A stretch of DNA of 64,000 bases from Sepiola atlantica. Taxonomy: Eukaryota; Mollusca; Cephalopoda; Sepiida; Sepiolidae. Under the pieces are notes generated by a model. That model worked only from the letters and a program-made list of their open reading frames with translations, was not told the DNA's origin and did not search any database. A program made the position numbers and the translations under genes. Positions 1 through 10,164 of this stretch are shown piece after piece (position 1 is the stretch's first letter; each line of letters opens with the position of its first letter). Location: the NCBI GenBank assembly GCA_963556195.1, contig OY744519.1, positions 33,775,301-33,839,300 of the forward strand. The letters are read 5' to 3'.

Positions 1-683
1 GGATGACAACCGGAATAAGAAGCAGATCGACTGGTAAGATTTCTGTTAGAATAAATCAGAGATAGGCTAACTCTGTCGTAAATTTATTTGAGTTAATAAA
101 GAGTGACCTCTCAAATCGCTAATAAAATTCAAAACCATTTCTGCAATCTAACCATATTTGGTACACATGAACTTCAGTATATGTCTGACTTGTCCACCAA
201 GTTTCAGTTATAAATGCCAAACAGTCTTTGTTTAATCACCGTTTAATATTAATACTGAGCGTCACCTAGTGGTTTTACAGAAATTTTGGGCACCGTTGGG
301 TGGACGGGGACGTGTTGTGAAGGATAATGTATATTCACCAAAAGCATACCCGTATGACGATAGGGGTATATAGAAGCAAGAGTTGCACAATCTGCGACTG
401 TATTTCTCCTGATTGGCATTACTCCACAATTCCGAGAAAAAAAAGTCAGTTGGCGAAAAATGTATTTGAGAGAAGAAAAAAAAAAAGATGGCGGATTCAC
501 TGAATTGTTTTTCTCGTTAACCGTGATTATTGTTCTTGTTTACTTTTCTGGTGACGCTGTTTTGACGTTCTCTCTGTTTTTACACCGCTGAATTATTATT
601 ACAAGTCATTCCCGCCAAATGCGTTTAGATAAACACCCGTCATAATAAATAACAAAGCGCATTGTCTACAATAATGTAATGAC
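1..683. other. Non-coding stretch with one dispersed-repeat fragment
   Basis: No coding signal recognised. Positions 100..212, read on the minus strand, match 52172..52270 read on the plus strand (shared words ggacaagtcagaca and accaaatatggtt), so part of this stretch is an interspersed repeat. Short A runs near 475 are the only other structure. Confidence 0.5.
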
Positions 684-875
684 GGACGTTCCGGCTGTGA
701 TCAAAACGTATTATCTCTTCTGTTTTCGCTCGGAGGAGGATAGATCCTTCTAGAATAAGGCAATATCCAGTTTTGTGCCAATCTAGAGTACCCCTTTCGG
801 GGGGAGCTGGATACTCCCACATTACACCGACCTTACGTCACATCCAGCCACCACGGATAGGAGGTAAATAGGCAT
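684..875 (+). repeat. U2-snRNA-headed repeat, diverged copy (A)
   Basis: The start (ccggctgtgatcaaaacg, then tattatctcttctg) follows the 5' end of U2 snRNA with mismatches. The body has the family signature: a 'ccttctaga' block, an 'aatctagag' block with a C/G stem (ccccttt-ggggg), 'agctgga', 'cacatta', and the terminal 'ggtaaatagg'. It aligns with copies at 4601, 23308 (minus) and 55459. No target-site duplication was found for this copy. Confidence 0.6.
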
Positions 876-954
876 TACACTATTAGGCACTCGTACAGAA
901 TATGATTCACGGTTGTTCGGTAATTTTCGTAAACTGTTTACGAAAAGAAACGAT

Positions 955-1140
955 AATCAAGGAAAGAACGATGAAAAATCGATAAAACGATAAAACAAGA
1001 ACGGATCTATTCTGAAAATGTGTCCATTCTGTTTGCGCGTTTAAAGATGGGGACAATGCTATTTCAAACCTAAGCGTGACAGAGCGAAAGATCGACGGAC
1101 TGGCCGACTATACTCCCATAAAGACACGAGGGCGCATATC
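955..1140 (+). repeat. Fragment of the 36 bp minisatellite-bearing repeat
   Basis: Carries one unit of the motif 'atttcaaacctaagcgtgacag' and the left flank ('gtccattctg...gcgcgttta') seen before the tandem arrays at 21940 and 50690. The right flank ('cacgagggcgc') also resembles the 22580 copy. It is a contracted version of that element. Confidence 0.55.
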
Positions 1141-2204
1141 ACAAAGTTGTAACATTTCGGGTGGGGTGGGAGGCATTCGGTTTGTTCGTCATCTTTTTTG
1201 CCGACAGAGACAGCTGTTCGTCTTTCTGAAATAGCTGGTGACGTCTAGAGACAAAGATGGTCGCAGTGGCGGCATAGCAGCCAAAGTGTCTGTGTTTTAT
1301 ACTCTCTCCTTGTAGCTGCAATAATGTCACAAAATAAAAGAAAAACGCGAACACATATTTGTTCAATGACGTCATGTTTTTTGGTGTTTTATTCTGCTAC
1401 AGTGGAAGTGCGAATGAAGACAGAGTATTAGAAAACATTGTATGAACACAGTCAACTCACAGACCACAGGCAAACAGTTCTCTCTTCGTTACCACGTCTC
1501 ATTTCATACTTCCTGTCCATTACGTCTTATCCCGACGCGACTCCTAACCTCTATCTTGACTTCTAATGGAAATTTCCATACACTGCTTAATTTTAACCTT
1601 TCGTGGAAGCTTTCCGATTTTAACCTTACTTTTACACACCCGCATCTTACTATTGCTACAAATAACTTTTACTTACCTTTTCTTTCTTATTAAAAAAAAT
1701 CGGTTTAAAGTGTTTAATAGTAAGTATTATTAGTTTTATTTTGTTTTAAGTAATGTATTATTTCCATATGTTAGACTTTAGATACAATGTTTCTGATTAA
1801 AAGGCAAGATAGCGAAGCTTATGTCAGAACGAACAATAAAATGACCGACATTTTGAAATAAAGAAAACAGACGACAACATTCTGATAACAATGACTTTGT
1901 TGATTTAAGGCCGAAAATAAAGAAATTCATGTGTGTAATTTGATTCAATTTTATTCGAATTCTACTTGTGTATTGAAGCGTGTATCCTTCTGTGTTGTTC
2001 GACTGCAAACGTTTCATTTGTGGTGAAATTTTATGGGACGTCTTATTGTCTATGCTTGCATAACATGGCCGCCATTGTAAACATTGTCAAGTCACGTTTG
2101 CGTTTCCTTCATTCTTAAGCAGAGCTGGGACCCAGTCCTGTTTTTGATCCCGTCTCGTATAATGTGAGTATATTGAAAGACTATATTGTAGAAGGGGCAG
2201 TAAA
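1141..2204. other. Non-coding; one paired repeat segment
   Basis: Positions 1545..1690 resemble 33660..33775 on the same strand (aacttctaatgga, a cttt-tgg-aa block, then ttacttttacacatc-like sequence), so part is repetitive. Nothing else is recognisable. The short open frames here have no family features. Confidence 0.4.
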
Positions 2205-2330
2205 GAAGCATTCACTGACCTTAACACCTACCACTATTTATTCTATTTTGATTTCATTCGAAAATTTAAAACTGTAACATATTTGTTAAGACATTCTTCT
2301 TACTTAACTAAAACTAATAACTATCTTTGC
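2205..2330 (+). repeat. Left part of a dispersed repeat shared with 33905..34010
   Basis: Sequence from 'accactatttattc' through 'cttaactaaaactaataac' aligns with 33905..34010. That second copy continues into a longer segment (33995..34440) with relatives at 6965..7358 and 52540..52720. Here the element is cut short by a (CTT)n microsatellite. Confidence 0.5.
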
Positions 2331-2359
2331 TTCTTCTTCTTCTTCTTCTTCTTCTTCTT

Positions 2360-2390
<31 letters not shown>

Positions 2391-2391
2391 T
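2331..2391 (+). repeat. (CTT)n microsatellite
   Basis: About 20 uninterrupted CTT units. Confidence 0.98.
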
Positions 2392-2435
2392 TTTCAACTC
2401 ACAGGTCATCATCACTGATAGCTCACTGATAATAA

Positions 2436-2720
2436 CAAGTGGTGTTCTCTGGAGTCTGAGTAGCAACAAGTCTCCCTAGATTTCCAGTACTCTCCACCTT
2501 TTTTGATAACCATTGCAAATGACTTTGCGTTATCGCAGCAGCCGCATACCATTGATTTCTCGCTGACAACGACCATTGTTTTTTTCTGGGATTTGGGTGG
2601 CAATGAGCTACCCCAAGGTCGCAGTACTCTCTGCACTCTACCACTGGAGGTCTTGTTAGTGTTCTCCCTCCTCGGTCTTTCCATCCTCTTTGACCCTTCA
2701 CGACTATTTTTAGATAATGC
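2436..2720 (+). repeat. Dispersed repeat, uninterrupted copy (empty site for 4601 insertion)
   Basis: Matches 4556..4990 ('ggtggttcyctgraatctgagtg', 'caacaagtctccctagatttccagtac', 'tctcgctgacaacgac'). In the second copy the U2-headed element B sits inside the 'aacaa.tct.ccc' word. Here that word (2471-2485) is intact, giving the pre-insertion sequence. Open frames in this interval are not conserved with the other copy. Confidence 0.7.
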
Positions 2721-2950
2721 CTATAGGTGATAATGACCTCCATTTGATATAATAATGATCCACATGCAATAGTGGCTTCTATGTGATAATGGACTCAAAG
2801 TTATAATTACCTCTACAGGTGATAATAGCCTCTATACGTGATACATACTATATGTGATAATGTCTATAGATGATAATGGCCTCCATGTTACACAGAGGTC
2901 ATTATCACATGCAGCTTCGAAGTGATAATGATTCTGATGTGCGATAATTT
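2715..2950 (+). repeat. Degenerate ~25 bp tandem repeat (gtgataatggcctctat-like)
   Basis: The words 'gtgataatg' and 'cctccat/cctctat' recur at irregular 20-35 bp spacing through the interval, with one inverted instance near 2895. It looks like an old, mutated minisatellite. Confidence 0.6.
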
Positions 2951-3174
2951 ATTAAACAATTAATAATTTAATGACCAAACGATACTGATAATTTGGTAAG
3001 AATCATGATATCTTATATAACAAGATATTTTGTCTGGCTGTCCGTCCGTCACAATTTTTTTCAACGTAATAAAAACATTGCGGAATTTGTCTCATTTGTA
3101 TACTTTTAGAAATGGAGAATACTGCATTAATAGTAAATAATAAATTCGCAGATGCCATGACCGGAAATCGAAAC

Positions 3175-3360
3175 CGAAACCTTGAGATCTCAAATTTAAG
3201 GCTTAAGCTTAAGCTTATGAAGAGATTGAAATCTAGGGAATCTTCCTAAGTTGGTATCACATGACTATGGATCAAATTTAATTCAAATCTGAAAAAGGTG
3301 TAATTTTCAAATTGCAGGCTGTGCCCACATTATGCTACCACCTGACATATTGTGACTTTC
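3175..3360 (+). repeat. AT-rich ~500 bp dispersed element, partial copy
   Basis: Shares 'catgactatggatcaaattta', 'aattttcaaattgcaggctgtgcc' and 'attatgc' with copies at 8120..8655 (minus), 11335..11720, 17497..17970 and 20660..20822 (minus). No coding capacity. The family's outer end, 'agaagaatacccgt', is missing here. Confidence 0.65.
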
Positions 3361-4160
3361 TTATAAATAGAGCTTAAAACATTACCGTAACCAAATAATT
3401 ATAGCTTTGGCGTGACGTCATAGATTAATGATTTAGGTGGTGTTTCAAAACGTGAATTAAACATGAGCTCCAATAAAAGATAAATAAATGAATGGGTAAA
3501 CATTATCAATAGCGTTGGAAATTATTTTAGTAGTCAAAGAAAGAAAAAAAAAGAGTGAATTCGCGTTTACGATAGCAGGCCAGTAAGGTCCATTAATTCT
3601 AGTAGTTAAAAAAATCGAAACTATTACAAAACCGATTTTTTTAAATAACATATTCTTTCATTAAATTATATTCTCTAAAATTGTAAATATTTTTCTTACA
3701 AGAAATTCAAAAAGAGAAAGGTTTAAAAAAAAGGGGCAATGCGTAAAACAAAAATAAAAGTAAAAAGACTCACAGGCAACGCTAGTACGAGATAAAAGTA
3801 TGTAATCTATTTCAAATGTTTTGTGTTCGTCCATGATTTCACGTGGCCGTTCCTTTCTAGAACCTGGTTACGCCCTTTCCCGCAACCACTGTTGCGTTTG
3901 GGTTGACCTGCCGCTCATGTGCTCACCCAGTGAGACCCAGCGGTTCATGTCGGATTATGTTACATCTTGCGCTCAGTCAAGCTGGAAGATGCATTAGGCT
4001 TCTCCATATTATTATTTTATTTTATTTTTTATTTTTTTCTTACTCACTAGAGGTTCTCACACGAGTCATTGTCAGAAAAAGTAAAACTAAACAATCTTAG
4101 TACTTAATACTGTAATTTGAAACGTCTAAGTTCATTTTGAGCTAAAACCAAAGTAAAAAT
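3361..4160. other. Non-coding, nothing recognised
   Basis: A/T-rich sequence with poly-A and poly-T runs. Short open frames here lack any family feature. Confidence 0.4.
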
Positions 4161-4234
4161 TGTGTTCAGGCTGAGATTTGAACTCAGAACCTTTGTCGCT
4201 AAGTACGGCGCGTTAACCGATTGATCCACGAGGG
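4161..4234 (-). repeat. tRNA-like SINE head (or tRNA pseudogene)
   Basis: On the minus strand there is an A-box-like word (tggatcaatcggttaacgcg) and a T-arm with a perfect 5 bp stem, ctgag/ctcag, closing loop ttcaaat, which matches a polymerase III B box. The 5' and 3' acceptor halves do not pair, so it is not a working tRNA gene. It lies directly downstream of another SINE fragment in the same orientation. Confidence 0.65.
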
Positions 4235-4246
4235 TAAGTAATAAAC

Positions 4247-4410
4247 CGGACAGTTGGCATTGGTTTCCCCGATATCTTTCTAGTAAGAATCCTTTCTATA
4301 AATACATCGGGTTCTTACGGAAATGACCACGTAAAGGTTGCCAACATCCTAAATGAAAGTGTTTCTGTGGAACGAACTGGATTCGAAACCGGCACACCGT
4401 CTCTCTGTCA
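4247..4410 (-). repeat. SINE family with 'ggatgttggcaacctt' core, head-truncated copy
   Basis: On the minus strand it has a B-box-like ggtttcgaatcc, then the core word aggatgttggcaacctttac and the tail seen in copies at 29595..29807 and 32387..32615. The A box is missing because the element runs into simple sequence at its 5' side. Confidence 0.7.
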
Positions 4411-4441
4411 CTCTTTGTATCTCTATATCCGTGTGTGTGTC

Positions 4442-4448
<7 letters not shown>

Positions 4449-4473
<25 letters not shown>

Positions 4474-4475
4474 CT

Positions 4476-4545
<70 letters not shown>
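4449..4545 (+). repeat. (TTTC)n(TATC)n compound microsatellite
   Basis: A short CT tract, about 7 TTTC units, then about 16 TATC units. Confidence 0.97.
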
Positions 4546-4546
<1 letters not shown>

Positions 4547-4547
4547 G

Positions 4548-4990
4548 TTGACAAATGCAGGTGGTGTTCCCTGAAATCTGAGTGACAACAAATCTTCCCA
4601 AATTGGCATTTTGGCTAGGAGCAAATTGTAATATTTGTTCTGATACTACACTTCATCTCTTCTGTCCTCGGTCAGCGAAAGAAAAATCCTTCTAGACTGA
4701 GTCATTTTTAATTTTTGTTCTAAATCCAGAGTGCCTCTATTTCGGGAGTCGGATCTCTGCACATTAATTAAGATCCGATCTTGTATCCAACTCTGTCCTC
4801 GTGTGGAGGCAAGTAAATAGGAACAAATCTCCCCAGATTTCCAGTACTTTTCGCTTCTTTCAATCACCGTTGCAAATCACTTTACGTTCTAGTAACAGCT
4901 GTTTACTATTGGATTCTCGCTAACAACGACTGTTGGATGTCTCTGGAATTTGACTGACAATAAGTCTCTCCGTAGATCCCAGTACTCCTC
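4548..4990 (+). repeat. Dispersed repeat split by a U2-headed insertion
   Basis: Second copy of the repeat at 2436..2720. It is interrupted between 4600 and 4822 by element B. Both sides align with the uninterrupted copy. Confidence 0.7.
4601..4821 (+). mobile_element. U2-snRNA-headed SINE-like insertion (B), complete, 221 bp
   Basis: The first ~45 bases follow U2 snRNA from its tcggccttttggctaaga region to tctgttct (here ttggcattttggctagga, then gtaatatttgttctg). The body has 'ccttctagactgagtc', 'aaatccagagtgcc', 'ggatct' and ends 'gtggaggcaagtaaatagg'. It is flanked by 14 bp direct repeats, aacaaatcttccca (4587..4600) and aacaaatctcccca (4822..4835), with one mismatch. The paralogous repeat at 2436 shows the unfilled site. 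The structure fits LINE-mediated retroposition. Non-coding. Confidence 0.8.
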
Positions 4991-5640
4991 GTGCCCTTCT
5001 AGTAAAATGTCTGGAAATGTGTTATTCCTTTTCTTTCTTTGCATTCTATCAGATCCTTCGAGACCGTTTTATGTGGTACGAACCGATTCTGATGCTACTT
5101 CGTTTTTGGTGAGTGAGGGACGGGAGTGTTTGATTATAGGATTTTTCTTATATAATATCCACCTTGGCAGTTTTAGTTCCTTTGGTTTCGTGTTTACATG
5201 TTCTATCTATATTTATAATTGTGTTTACGTAGTGCTAGGCTTTTCTTTTCTTATTTTTTTTTTACTTATTTGTACTCTCCATGCCCTTCTAGTCGAGGTC
5301 TGGATAGTGCTTTCTATACTCGATATTTCCATCCTTTTGCAAGCATTTTCCGTGATATCAACCGAGGTTATTGCGAACGCGTTTATTTTAAATTATTATT
5401 AGCAAATAATAGTATTGTTATAAACTAACATGGAAATATCTCTTCCCTAAATAGAACTTTTCTCAAAAATGTCGATGAGCTTGCAAAACAAAATTTCAAA
5501 AAGACTGAACTAAATGTGCGAAAAGGTAAGGCCTGGGCTCGACTAGACAAGATAAAAGCAATATAGAAGTCAAATCTTCCTACTAACATGAAACGTGATT
5601 TCTTTGAAGGCATCGTTTACATCAGTTGATGTATATGGAA
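4991..5640. other. Non-coding; no recognised gene
   Basis: Contains an open frame of 150 residues (4950..5402) that is hydrophobic and low-complexity and begins inside a dispersed repeat. I see no conserved motif and do not call it a gene. Confidence 0.4.
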
Positions 5641-5999
5641 GTAGCACCTGGACTGTTTACTAAACGATTGGAGATAAAAATTGACGGTGTGTACACCAGA
5701 GCGCTAAGAGCTGCTCTTACCATCCAATGGCGACAGCACCTCACAAAAGAACAACTCTACGGACACCTTTCTCGGATCTCAGCCCTAACCTGAAAGAGAA
5801 GAACCGGATTTGTTGGTCACTGCTGGAGGGCTAAGGATGAAATCGTCAGTGATATTCTCTTGTGGATGCCAACACAAGGATGTGGTTCAGTGGGGAGACT
5901 GCACAGAACCTACATCAAACAACAGATGCACCTATGAAGACCTACCTGGGGTGATGGAGGATAGAGCGAGATGGCGTGAAAGTCAGAAAAATCCGTAAC
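5640..5999 (+). pseudogene. RTE-like non-LTR retrotransposon ORF, C-terminal relic
   Basis: From 5683 the frame reads DGVYTRALRAALTIQWRQ, then KEQLYGHLSRIS, then after a stop GHCWRAKDEIVSDILLW and GCGSVGR. This is the region after the reverse transcriptase domain in RTE-type LINEs, which typically shows YTRxLR, LYG and AGHCxR motifs. It is broken by a stop near 5791 and a frameshift after 5910. The 3' flank ctaccacgactagatgatgat matches the copy at 61777 and is a typical RTE 3' end. Dead element fragment. Confidence 0.75.
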
Positions 6000-6129
6000 T
6001 CTACCACGACTAGATGATGATAATTGTTATGAATCTCTATCTAAAAGGATATTGAGCCCTATATTGGTTCAATGGATGCTGTCTTGATACGGTTCTGTTG
6101 CGATTTTGAGAAGGTGATTTTCATATTAA

Positions 6130-6131
6130 AT

Positions 6132-6210
<79 letters not shown>

Positions 6211-6255
6211 CCACCACCACCACCACCACCACCACCACCACATAAGTCTCTTTAC

Positions 6256-6345
<90 letters not shown>

Positions 6346-6388
6346 GTTACTGTTGTTATTGTTACTGTTGTTATTGTTGTTGTTGTTG

Positions 6389-6468
<80 letters not shown>

Positions 6469-6475
6469 TCATAGT
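6130..6475 (+). repeat. Trinucleotide microsatellite cluster (ATC)n(CAC)n ... (TTA)n
   Basis: (ATC)n 6131..6209, (CAC)n 6210..6240, (TTA)n 6257..6345, a TTG/CTG mixed block to 6394, then (TTA)n to 6469. Methionine, valine or leucine homopolymer frames here are repeat translations. The (ATC)n could descend from the GAT-rich tail of the RTE relic just upstream (inference). Confidence 0.95.
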
Positions 6476-6544
6476 AGTCTGAGCTTTTGGATGGTTTTAG
6501 TTGGAAATTTTTTTAACATCAAGTCAATTCCCTTGACCTTAGAC

Positions 6545-6845
6545 ATTCAAGCTGTACCGTAACACTTTCGCAGTTCCTAACAAGCAAGTCTTTTGCAGAA
6601 TTGGAAAAGAAATTGTCTAGTCAATCTGTTTAAGCCATTTATGGTGGCTTTTCGTTATGGTTCCAAGCGTTCCAATTATAACGGGAATCACCTTGACTTC
6701 TTTTACATTTCCATAGTCTAGCTAATTCCCATTTTAGATCTTAATATTTTTTTCGTGTTATATCTCCTGCACTCTGGTATCGAAGAGGAAGGCTATATCA
6801 ATGATTAAGTAAGTTCTCTTATTTTCGTTTAGAAAGATTAAGTCG
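6545..6845 (-). pseudogene. Retrotransposon C-terminal endonuclease-like domain relic
   Basis: Minus-strand translation gives YLIIDIAFLFDTRVQE, then VIPVIIGTLGTITK, KWLKQID and LQKTCLLGTA in near-collinear order. This matches a C-terminal domain common in metazoan LINE polyproteins (consensus DIA-P-DTRV...VVPVVIGALG...LQK-LLGTARILR). That domain is often regarded as restriction-endonuclease-like. Several stops interrupt it. The upstream part of the ORF runs into a (CTT)n/(TTA)n tract at 6850. I am confident about the domain family and unsure of the parent LINE clade. Confidence 0.7.
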
Positions 6846-6857
6846 AGTTTTTAATTC

Positions 6858-6901
6858 TTCTTCTTCTTCTTCTTTTTCTTCTTCTTCTTCTTCTTCTTCT
6901 T

Positions 6902-6968
<67 letters not shown>
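6858..6968 (+). repeat. (CTT)n(ATT)n microsatellite
   Basis: CTT units with one TTTTT interruption to about 6930, then (ATT)n to 6968. Confidence 0.97.
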
Positions 6969-6969
<1 letters not shown>

Positions 6970-7358
6970 ATATAAGTATCATTCTTTATTCTTATATAGA
7001 AGTAAATAGACTTTTTATTTTGCCATCTAAGTTACATACGTGTTTGCAGGTAAATTTGATGACGCTGAAAAAAGTCACACTTTTTCTAAATGCTCCCAAA
7101 GATATGAAGAGATATTAGAGAATGGTTGAATCAATATATATGAGAATGGGCAGAGAAATACATCAATAGCTAAGAGAGATTGGTGATTTGTTCAGTTAAT
7201 TATAAATTACGTCTAATTGGAACCATTAAAACATTATTTTCAAAGATAACTCAAGCCTAGAACTAAGATATATTTTATCATATATTTTGTGTTATTAAAG
7301 TACATCGGAAAAAAGCCTTAGGGAAACAAACGTTGATTAACTCACATTTAGTCTAATA
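6965..7358 (+). repeat. Dispersed repeat ending 'gaaacaaacgttgattaactca'
   Basis: Aligns with 33995..34440 and, for its right half, 52540..52720. Shared words include gctgaaaaaag, tctaaatgctc, taattagaa-like spacers and gaaacaaacgttgattaactca. A mariner-like end interrupts it just after the conserved terminus. Non-coding. Confidence 0.65.
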
Positions 7359-7360
7359 TA

Positions 7361-7700
7361 CGAGGCTTGTCTATCCGACCTTAGACCAGAAAAAATATTT
7401 CAAATACGTGACGGGGTTGGGACCATAATCACCTTCAAAGTAGGGTTCTTGTTTTTGCACACACTTAGCCCACCGATCCATCCACTGCCGGAAACATCTT
7501 TTGAAGTCTTCTTCTGGAATGGTGTTCATCCCCGCCGTCGCCTTTTTTTCCAGCACACTCTCAACAACAGCTGCACTCCGAGCAGTTTGGGGCCTGCGAG
7601 AACGCTGGTCACTGTCCGCTGATGTGCGGCCATTTTTGAATCGGTTGAACTACTCCTTAATTTGTTTTACAAATCGCATCTTCTCCAAACACCTGCTGAA
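7361..7700 (-). pseudogene. Mariner-like transposase relic, internally deleted
   Basis: The minus strand shows an N-terminal fragment (frame pieces VFGEDAICKT, NRFKNGRTSADSDQRS, SRRPQTARSA) fused almost directly to the C-terminus (FKRCFRQWMDRWAKCVQ, EPYFEGDY). In mariner transposases these are separated by the DD(34)D catalytic core, which is absent. The outer edge, cgaggcttgtctatcc at 7361, resembles a mariner terminal inverted repeat and follows a TA. Non-functional. Confidence 0.75.
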
Positions 7701-7845
7701 TCTAACGCGACGGCGGAGATGAACACCATTCGAAAAGAAGTCTTCCATGGTCTTTCCGGCAATGGATGGATCGTTGGGCAAAGTGTGTGCAAGCACAAGG
7801 AACCGATTTTGAAGGGGATTAAGGTCTCAACCCCGTCATATATTT
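7690..7845 (+). pseudogene. Second mariner-like C-terminal fragment, opposite orientation
   Basis: Plus-strand frames give ATAEMNTIRKEV and, one frame over, words equivalent to the minus copy's RQWMDRWAKCVQ...FEGD (gcaatggatggatcgttgggcaaagtgtgtgc). It is therefore a frameshifted, inverted copy of the same C-terminus, placed head-to-head with the minus-strand copy. It ends at a SINE tail. Confidence 0.65.
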
Positions 7846-8031
<186 letters not shown>

Positions 8032-8119
8032 TTTGCGTGAGATTGACATGGATAAATCTCTATATGAAGTTAGGTATGTGTATATGTTTATATATTTGTC
8101 AGTACAAGGATCATTATGA

Positions 8120-8655
8120 ATTTTGAAACACACCCGTTAAGCGTAATGGGTCGTAATGTAGGACATTAAGTTTAATATAGTTTCATGCAAAGTTGGTAAA
8201 AAGGAGATTGAAGCATTTCGTGAAAATTCAGATACCTCTAATTTTTGTGAAATTTTAACAATAGGCATTAGATATTAATTGATAGATATCCCTTAGATTT
8301 CAGTTTCTTTTGAGTATTTTAAAAGGACATTAGGGGGCATAATGTGAGCACAGCCTGCAATTTAGAAAATTACACCTTTTTCAGATTTGAATTGAATTTG
8401 ATCCATAGTCATGTGATACCAATCAAGGAAGATCCCCTAGATTTCAATCTCTTCATAAGACCTCTTAAGCTTAAGCCTTAAATTTGAAGTATGTCCTAGA
8501 AACAAAATTATGTAATAGATTGTGATCAAAATTTGAGTAAGGATTCTAGACATGATGTTGATTATTATTATATCTTGATTTTAATCTTTGTAAGGGAACA
8601 CTCATGTGGTAAAAAAACTGTTCTGTTCGGGGAATTAATTCTGCCCTTCTACTTC
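8120..8655 (-). repeat. AT-rich ~500 bp dispersed element, near full-length
   Basis: Reverse orientation of the family at 17497..17970 and 11335..11720: gaacagaacag near one end, then the cccttac block, gattctag, catgactatggatcaaattca, the 'aggctgtgc..cattatgc' block and a distal 'cccgttaagcgtaatgggtc' end. No coding capacity, so a non-autonomous element is likely. Its end at 8655 abuts (TA)n. Confidence 0.65.
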
Positions 8656-8660
8656 TTCTA

Positions 8661-8703
<43 letters not shown>
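8661..8703 (+). repeat. (TA)n microsatellite
   Basis: Pure TA tract starting next to the terminus of the dispersed element at 8120..8655. Confidence 0.98.
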
Positions 8704-8705
<2 letters not shown>

Positions 8706-8937
8706 TATCTAAATTCCAATGACCAAAATTCAGTCTTTTCTCTTATCATTTATTTTTGCAATGGCAGAATTTACGATGATCTTACAACAGTTAAATGCAA
8801 TTACACGCTGATCTTCAGAAACCACAATGAAAGGAATATATAAAGATAACAAATCGTACATAAAGTTCATGGAAATGACAGAAAGCATATATATATATGC
8901 GTGTGTGTGGTGTGATAGATATAGATAGAAAGATAAA

Positions 8938-8955
8938 GACACACACACACACACA

Positions 8956-9040
<85 letters not shown>
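8938..9040 (+). repeat. (CA)n(TA)n(GA)n compound microsatellite
   Basis: CA to 8956, TA to 9021, GA to 9040. On the other strand the order is (TC)n(TA)n(TG)n. Confidence 0.97.
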
Positions 9041-9560
9041 AAGAGGGGGGAGGAGAGTGGTAGAGAGATACATCTTTTGCTCTTGAAACGACTGGATGGA
9101 GGTGGTTTTCTAGAACGCCCTGTGAACTGATATCTTCATCCTATTCGTGGCAAAGCTGGTAACTAATACCCCAGAACGCACAGAAGAAAGGAATTGAAGA
9201 CGCCGTAAGCGGATACCTCTCTTTCGAAAAAGGTGACCTCTACCTGTGGGACAAATAGCACAACAAATGTAAAACAAAAGCAAATCGAAAAGGAATAATT
9301 TGGCAAGATCATTGCTGAGAAATGGCCGGGGCGGGTGTGTCGGGGTAGGGGAGAGTGCAAGGCCCCGAAAGGAAAAGAGAATGTTCGAACGGAAATAGAC
9401 TCCATCTAATACCATGCTTCTTCAGGATTTGCATTTAGCCGGCCTATTCTACAGGGATAAATATTTTCTCCACAATAAATAATACTGAAAACTGCTGTTA
9501 AAATGTGGCCGCCTCAGTTGCATATGATATTTGGTAACAGGTATCAAATCGATAATATGG
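9041..9560. other. Non-coding, nothing recognised
   Basis: Higher GC than its surroundings. Minus-strand open frames of 80-100 residues show no recognisable motif. Confidence 0.35.

Positions 9561-9563
<3 letters not shown>

Positions 9564-9615
<52 letters not shown>
9564..9615 (+). repeat. (TA)n microsatellite
   Basis: Pure TA tract. A second one (9804..9832) lies 190 bp downstream. Confidence 0.98.
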
Positions 9616-9617
<2 letters not shown>

Positions 9618-9797
9618 TCCCGAAACAGTTTTTCATGGTAAACAACTGATGATCCCTTAAAATAGTGTTAGAAATAAACTAATATAATAACTGTAAAAAA
9701 TAAATTGACTTACATGAGTGATTTTCCACTGGAAGACTTGGGACTATAATTTTTTTTTTTTTTTTTTAAATATAGTTTTAATGGTTGAGAAACTTTC

Positions 9798-9830
<33 letters not shown>

Positions 9831-9877
9831 CTGTGTGTATTTAGGTATCATTCTTTTAATTTAAGAATATATTGTTA

Positions 9878-9947
9878 AAAGCAGCTGAGAGCGCGCATGT
9901 GAAGTCAGTTGGACGTCTAACTTCACATGCGCGTTCTCGGCTGCTTT
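9878..9947. repeat. 28 bp inverted repeat with short loop
   Basis: aaagcagctgagagcgcgca at 9878 pairs with tgcgcgttctcggctgcttt ending at 9947. The arms are 28 bp with two mismatches and a 14 nt spacer. It could be a small foldback element end. Confidence 0.8.
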
Positions 9948-10164
9948 CTGAAATTCTCTTTTTTTTAAGCAGCTTTTTTGTTCATTTACGTTTGTCACCT
10001 AGAGATGATTCGAGGAATAATCGAAAACGTTCGGGTTACATATAGAACATACATTATTTTTTTGATATTGACACAAAAAAATCATTAGAAAAATCGAAAA
10101 AATAAAAAAGGAATAATCAAGTTAAGAATTTTGTTATGTTTAACAATGTTTGCTTAAATATATA

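Noticed and set aside
4161..4234. Functional tRNA gene
   Set aside because: A and B boxes and a T-arm are present, but the acceptor stem does not pair and the anticodon arm is poor.
4950..5402. 150-residue plus-strand protein
   Set aside because: It starts inside a dispersed repeat, is hydrophobic AT-driven sequence, and has no motif or splice context.
6059..6562. Poly-Met, poly-Val and poly-Leu open frames
   Set aside because: Direct translations of ATC, CAC and TTA/TTG microsatellites.
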